Shown piece by piece: positions 6,036 to 9,342 of a stretch of DNA of 9,342 nt. Positions within the stretch are counted from its first letter, which is position 1, and every line of letters begins with the position of its first letter. Location: contig PMHC01000061.1 in NCBI GenBank assembly GCA_003156495.1, forward strand, positions 31,140 through 40,481, written 5' to 3'. The position numbers and the translations under genes are program-made. The notes below the pieces were generated by a model. It was given only the letters and a program-made list of their open reading frames with translations. It had not been told where the DNA came from and searched no databases. The DNA comes from Acidobacteriaceae bacterium. Lineage in GTDB: Bacteria > Acidobacteriota > Terriglobia > Terriglobales > Acidobacteriaceae.

Positions 6036-6800
6036 ATGCAACATTCGGCGCAAACTTCATCCTCTCCCGCGGCTTCCAGTTTTGCCGGGTTGCTGGCCAT
6101 GCTGACCTCGCCGGCGCCCAAACCTCCGGAGCAGAAAAACGCTCCGGCCGGGAACGGCGACGATCTGGGCGATGACGTAGCGACCTTGAGCTACGAGCGC
6201 GCCCTGCGCGCCCATGCGCGTTATAAACCGGACGATCATGTGAATTGGTCGGCTATTCCGGCGGCCGCCCCGGCTAAAATGCCGCCCGCAACCGAAGCCG
6301 CTCCTTTGCCCGAAGAGGCAAAACCGGCGGCCGCTAAAACATTTGCATCGTACGCGAAGCAAGCCGGCGAACCGACGGCCGAAGAGACCTTTGCGCGCCT
6401 TGCGTCGCAAATTAGCGAGCCGTCAGTTACCCAAGCCGATGCGCCGCCCGCGCAACAAACCAGCGCCGAGCCAGCCGAAGCCTTTGACCGCGATCTGCGC
6501 CGGGCCAGCGTAACTGTCCGCTTGAGCCGGGCCGAATGCGCGCGGTTACACGCGCGCGCCGCCGAAGCCGGGCTGACGGTTTCGGCTTATCTGCGCTCCT
6601 GCACCTTCGAAGTCGAATCGCTGCGCGCGCAGGTCAAAGAAGCGCTGGTGGAACTGAACGCCTCTAAAAACGGCAAGGCCCAAGGCGGCGAAAAAGCCAG
6701 CGGAGGCCTGCCCATGGCGGAAAAGCCTTCCTGGCGAACGCGACTGACGCAGATGCTCCCGCGCAAAAGCGGCGGCATCAGCTTTGCCGAACGCACCTAG
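6036..6800 (+). CDS. Unknown protein with C-terminal ribbon-helix-helix-like segment
   Basis: I do not recognise this 254-residue protein as a named family. Residues 1-150 are rich in Ala, Pro, Glu and Ser and probably disordered, with short helical patches (LSYERALRAHARYK at 51-64; AEETFARLASQI at 115-126). Residues 157-191 read SVTVRLSRAECARLHARAAE, then AGLTVSAYLRSCTFE. This beta-strand, helix, turn, helix pattern is seen in ribbon-helix-helix DNA-binding proteins and at the start of MobC-like mobilisation proteins. A short amphipathic helix (192-208) and a basic Lys/Arg-rich tail (211-254) follow, consistent with binding nucleic acid. ATG 6036 is preferred over an upstream TTG at 5988 because of the TATTCT box 6 bases before it. 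The gene lies 119 bases after the EAL gene, with its own apparent promoter, and converges on rlmI with a 22-base gap. No relaxase or other mobile gene is nearby, so a mobilisation role is not supported. Confidence 0.72.
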   Translation: MQHSAQTSSSPAASSFAGLLAMLTSPAPKPPEQKNAPAGNGDDLGDDVATLSYERALRAHARYKPDDHVNWSAIPAAAPAKMPPATEAAPLPEEAKPAAAKTFASYAKQAGEPTAEETFARLASQISEPSVTQADAPPAQQTSAEPAEAFDRDLRRASVTVRLSRAECARLHARAAEAGLTVSAYLRSCTFEVESLRAQVKEALVELNASKNGKAQGGEKASGGLPMAEKPSWRTRLTQMLPRKSGGISFAERT

Positions 6801-6822
6801 CGCCGCTTTCTCACGATCGCTT

Positions 6823-8184
6823 CTATTCGACTTCCAACACCAGGCACTTCAAATATTCCGTCTCGGGCAAATTGAGAATGACCGGATGGTCGAGCGCCGC
6901 GCCGCGCCGTTCAACCAGACGCACGCGCCGCGAAGTGTCGGCCGCGGCCGCGGCCACAGCGGCTTCAAGATCGGCCCAGCTCACGTGATGCGAGCAGGAG
7001 CAGGTCACAAGCAGACCGCCGGGACGCAGCATTTTAAGCGCGCGCAGATTCAGTTCCTTGTAGCCGCGCAGCGCGCTCTCGACAGCGCGCCGGGTTTTGG
7101 CGAAGGCTGGCGGATCGAGCACAATCGAGTCGAACTGCTCGCCGTTCTGCGACCAGTCGCGAAGAAGTTCGAAGGCGTCGGCCTCGATCCAATCCACCTC
7201 GGCGGATAGATGCGCGCGGTTGGTCGCCAGATTTTCTTCCGCCACTTCCAATGAAGCGTGTGAAGCGTCAACGCCCGTCACCCGCTGCGCCACCTGGGCC
7301 AGATGCAGCGCAAAGCCTCCCTGGTAGCAGCAAACGTCCAGGGCGCGCTCGGTAGCGCCAAGCCGCCGGGCCCACTCGCGCGCCGCGGCGTAGTTGGCTC
7401 GCTGGTCGAGAAAGGCTCCAGTTTTTTGGCCGGAGTTGGCGTCGAAGGCAAAAGTCAAACCGTTAATGTGAAACTCGGCGGCGGTGATGCGCCGCTTAGA
7501 ATCGGCCAGCCACAGCGGATCGAGCGAAGGCGCGGGCAACTCCTCCAGCTCGCGGATGCGAGAATCGGGACGCTCCAAAATCGCCGTCGGCGCGAGCTCC
7601 TCGCGCAGAACGCGCACGCAACTTTCGGCGACGCCTTCGGCAAGCAGGCCTTTAGCTAAAAATTGCACGACCACAAGTTCGCCGTACTTATCCACGACTA
7701 GGCCGGGCAGTTCGTCGGCCTCGCTGAAGCAGAGCCGGCAGGCGTCATTGCCCTCGTCAAGCAGCGGCCGGCGGCGCGCAATGGCCGCGCGTAGCCGCGT
7801 TTCAAGCAGCTCGAGCCACTGCGCCTGCTCGATCGCCTGATGCGAAACCATGCGCAGCGCGATCTGCGATGTGGGGCTGTAGAGCGCCGTGCCCAGCAGC
7901 AGTCCGCGATTGTCGGCCACGGGCAAAAGCGCCGGCGGATTTTCTTCCGGCTTCGGCAGCGCAATCTCGGCAATGTCGGAGGCGTAAACCCAGAGGTAAC
8001 CGGCGCGCAGCCGGTCGGCGGCACGGCGGCTGATCACAGCGCCCATGGCCACATGGGCCGCTACGGCGGCTTCGCTGGCTTCGGCCGTTTGCTTGTGGCG
8101 CTTCTGCTGTTGCGGAAGATCCGCCTTAGTGCGACGTCGGGGAGCGCTTCCCGCTTCCGATTTCGAATTGCTTTGCTTCACCAT
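6823..8184 (-). CDS. rlmI: Class I SAM-dependent rRNA methyltransferase, RlmI-like (23S rRNA m5C)
   Basis: This 453-residue protein belongs to the COG1092/RlmI family; E. coli RlmI makes 5-methylcytosine at 23S rRNA position 1962. An N-terminal PUA-like RNA-binding region (about 48-115, RRAADRLRAGYLWVYASDI) is followed by the family block ANSGQKTGAFLDQRANY (249-265). The Rossmann methyltransferase domain has motif I ALDVCCYQGG (281-290), an acidic SAM ribose contact in VTGVDAS (D306), motif IV VLDPPAFAK (355-363) and TCSCSHH (394-400) with the likely catalytic Cys C397. The end, HPVILNLPETEYLKCLVL, is typical. About 47 residues of Ala-, Lys- and Gln-rich sequence precede the conserved part and are absent from the 396-residue E. 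coli protein. ATG 8184 was chosen because TACACT lies 6 bases upstream; 8187 (adjacent ATG), 8265 and 8046 are alternatives. The exact target nucleotide is inferred from family only. Confidence 0.9.
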   Translation of the reverse strand: MVKQSNSKSEAGSAPRRRTKADLPQQQKRHKQTAEASEAAVAAHVAMGAVISRRAADRLRAGYLWVYASDIAEIALPKPEENPPALLPVADNRGLLLGTALYSPTSQIALRMVSHQAIEQAQWLELLETRLRAAIARRRPLLDEGNDACRLCFSEADELPGLVVDKYGELVVVQFLAKGLLAEGVAESCVRVLREELAPTAILERPDSRIRELEELPAPSLDPLWLADSKRRITAAEFHINGLTFAFDANSGQKTGAFLDQRANYAAAREWARRLGATERALDVCCYQGGFALHLAQVAQRVTGVDASHASLEVAEENLATNRAHLSAEVDWIEADAFELLRDWSQNGEQFDSIVLDPPAFAKTRRAVESALRGYKELNLRALKMLRPGGLLVTCSCSHHVSWADLEAAVAAAAADTSRRVRLVERRGAALDHPVILNLPETEYLKCLVLEVE

Positions 8185-8190
8185 CATTCC

Positions 8191-8196
8191 AGTGTA
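8191..8196 (-). promoter_or_regulatory. Putative -10 box of rlmI (TACACT)
   Basis: On the minus strand TACACT is followed by GGAATG and then the ATG at 8184. The 6-base gap is the same as at 2103 and 6036, and places +1 on the A of that ATG. The preceding, overlapping ATG at 8187 would be only 3 bases away. The -35 region shows no good match. Confidence 0.4.
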
Positions 8197-8286
8197 TCTG
8201 TCGCCACACACAGAATTTTCGGTTTCTTGGCCGGTGCTGGCGCCATTCTTGAGCCGCCGCGTCACGCCGCAAATTCGGGACGGCCA

Positions 8287-8292
8287 TATAAT
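8287..8292 (+). promoter_or_regulatory. Consensus -10 box of rel (TATAAT)
   Basis: A perfect TATAAT is followed by 5 bases (GGGGT) and the ATG at 8298. The GGGG is only one base from the ATG, too close to act as a Shine-Dalgarno sequence, so a leaderless or near-leaderless transcript is likely. No TTGACA-like -35 is seen 16-19 bases upstream. Confidence 0.6.
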
Positions 8293-8297
8293 GGGGT

Positions 8298-9342
8298 ATG
8301 GCGACGGTCCGCCAAACCATCCCGGCAGAAAAAGCAGACGCGCTCCAGCCCGTCGCGGCAGGAGTCTCTGCGCCCCCGGAAAAATCGAAGCGCAAAAATG
8401 CCGCGCCCGCCAAGCTGTCGATCGGTGAGCGTTTCGAAGCGCTCCTCAAGCTGGTTCAGGCCAATCGTCCTACAGAAGACATCGAGCTGATCCGCAAAGC
8501 CTGGGATTTTTGCGTCTCGCATCACGAGGGGCAAAAGCGCGCCTCTGGCGATCCCTACATCATCCATCCGCTGCAGGTGGCCGAGGTGCTGGCCGAGATG
8601 AAGCTCGACTCGACGGCCATCGCCGCCGCGCTGCTGCACGACGCCGTCGAAGACACGCCCGCCACCAGCGAAGAGATCGCCCAGCTTTTCGGCGATCAGG
8701 TCGCGCACATCGTCGAGGGCGTAACCAAAATCGACAAAATTCAATTCGCCAATCGCGAAGACCGGCAAGCGGAAAACGTGCGCAAAATGCTGCTGGCCAT
8801 GGTCTCCGATGTGCGCGTGGTGCTCATCAAGCTGGCCGACCGGCTGCACAACATGCGCACCCTTCAGCATCTTTCGCCCGAGCGGCAGGAATCGATCGCC
8901 CGCGAGACCATGGACATTTACGCGCCGCTGGCGCACCGGCTGGGCATGGGCAAACTGCGCGGCGAGCTTGAAGATCTGGCCTTCCGCTACACCGATCCGA
9001 TCAGCTACGAGCAGGTGGCGGCGGCCGTCGAGGCGCGCCGCGCCGATGGCGAGCAGTTCATGCGCGGCGTCGAAGATACCCTGGTCGAGCAGTTGCGCGA
9101 AAACGGCATTGAGGCCCGCGTCGAATGGCGCATCAAGCGCCTCTACTCCATCCACCAGAAGATCGAGCGCACCAAGGTTTCCTTCGACCAGGTGTACGAT
9201 CTGCTGGCGGTGCGCGTGATTACCGAGGACGTGGCGTCGTGCTACGCGGTGTTCGGGTTGATCCACACGTTGTGGCGGCCGGTGCCGGGACGCATCAAGG
9301 ATTTCATCGCCATTCCGCGGGCCAACCGCTATCAATCGCTGC
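8298..9342 (+). CDS. rel: Bifunctional (p)ppGpp synthetase/hydrolase, RelA/SpoT homologue (partial)
   Basis: The first 348 residues of a long RSH protein, cut by the window end; full members are usually over 700 residues. They make and degrade the stringent-response alarmone (p)ppGpp in the cytoplasm, at the ribosome. After a 40-residue Ala/Pro/Lys-rich N-terminal extension comes the HD hydrolase domain: YIIHP (H90), LLHDAVEDT (H114, D115, E118, D119) and IKLADRLHNMRTL (D181, N185). All the hydrolase signature residues seem to be kept, so this is not a RelA-type protein with a dead hydrolase. The synthetase domain begins about residue 275 with WRIKRLYSIHQKI and continues through VYDLLAVRVIT. 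GRIKDFIAIPRANRYQSL at the window edge contains the RxKD motif (332-335) typical of bifunctional Rel rather than the ExDD motif of RelA. The TGS and ACT domains would lie beyond the window. The gene is divergent from rlmI. Confidence 0.95.
   Translation, partial: MATVRQTIPAEKADALQPVAAGVSAPPEKSKRKNAAPAKLSIGERFEALLKLVQANRPTEDIELIRKAWDFCVSHHEGQKRASGDPYIIHPLQVAEVLAEMKLDSTAIAAALLHDAVEDTPATSEEIAQLFGDQVAHIVEGVTKIDKIQFANREDRQAENVRKMLLAMVSDVRVVLIKLADRLHNMRTLQHLSPERQESIARETMDIYAPLAHRLGMGKLRGELEDLAFRYTDPISYEQVAAAVEARRADGEQFMRGVEDTLVEQLRENGIEARVEWRIKRLYSIHQKIERTKVSFDQVYDLLAVRVITEDVASCYAVFGLIHTLWRPVPGRIKDFIAIPRANRYQSL

Noticed and set aside
6801..6822. Bidirectional terminator between the convergent RHH-like gene and rlmI
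   Set aside because: The 22-base gap has no stem or T tract; termination may be Rho-dependent or lie within the opposing genes.
8262..9335. Minus-strand open frame (357 codons) opposite rel
   Set aside because: The plus strand encodes an unmistakable HD-RelA/SpoT protein. The antisense product has no recognisable domain and reflects codon bias.

Overview
This is a GC-rich bacterial window with tightly packed genes. It contains no mobile element, rRNA, tRNA or CRISPR array that I can see. The gene set points to a Gram-negative envelope: the C-terminus of a bactofilin, a MurJ-family flippase, a prolyl oligopeptidase with a signal peptide, a GAF-EAL protein, a large-subunit rRNA methyltransferase and a long Rel-type (p)ppGpp enzyme. 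Together with an imperfect GTGCCCCAT...GTGGGGT intergenic palindrome, it suggests an Acidobacteriota-like organism. That assignment is an inference from general familiarity, not a database match.

Layout: 1-152 is the 3' end of a bactofilin gene, followed by a textbook intrinsic terminator (179-215) and a 160-base non-coding stretch with a degenerate tandem repeat and a palindromic element. The murJ-like gene runs leftward (376-2037). It is divergent from the oligopeptidase gene (2103-4229), with only 65 bases between their starts. A 286-base leader-like region (4230-4515), rich in inverted and direct repeats, precedes the GAF-EAL c-di-GMP phosphodiesterase gene (4516-5916). A gene for an unknown protein with a ribbon-helix-helix-like segment follows (6036-6800). 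It converges on the rlmI-type methyltransferase gene (6823-8184, minus strand). That gene is in turn divergent from rel (8298 to the window end, truncated).

The genes do not form one operon; most appear to be separately promoted single-gene units. Functionally they mix envelope biology (bactofilin, flippase, periplasmic peptidase), nucleotide second messengers (c-di-GMP hydrolysis, (p)ppGpp metabolism) and ribosome modification.

The most interesting signal concerns gene starts. Five of the six visible starts lack a Shine-Dalgarno sequence. Instead each has a TANNNT -10-like hexamer 5-7 bases before the start codon: TATTCT twice, TATAAT, TACAAT and TACACT. That is the geometry expected of leaderless mRNAs. 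The EAL gene is the exception, with a Shine-Dalgarno sequence and a long, potentially structured leader. A second notable point is that the MurJ homologue lacks several of the charged residues that matter for lipid II flipping in E. coli MurJ.
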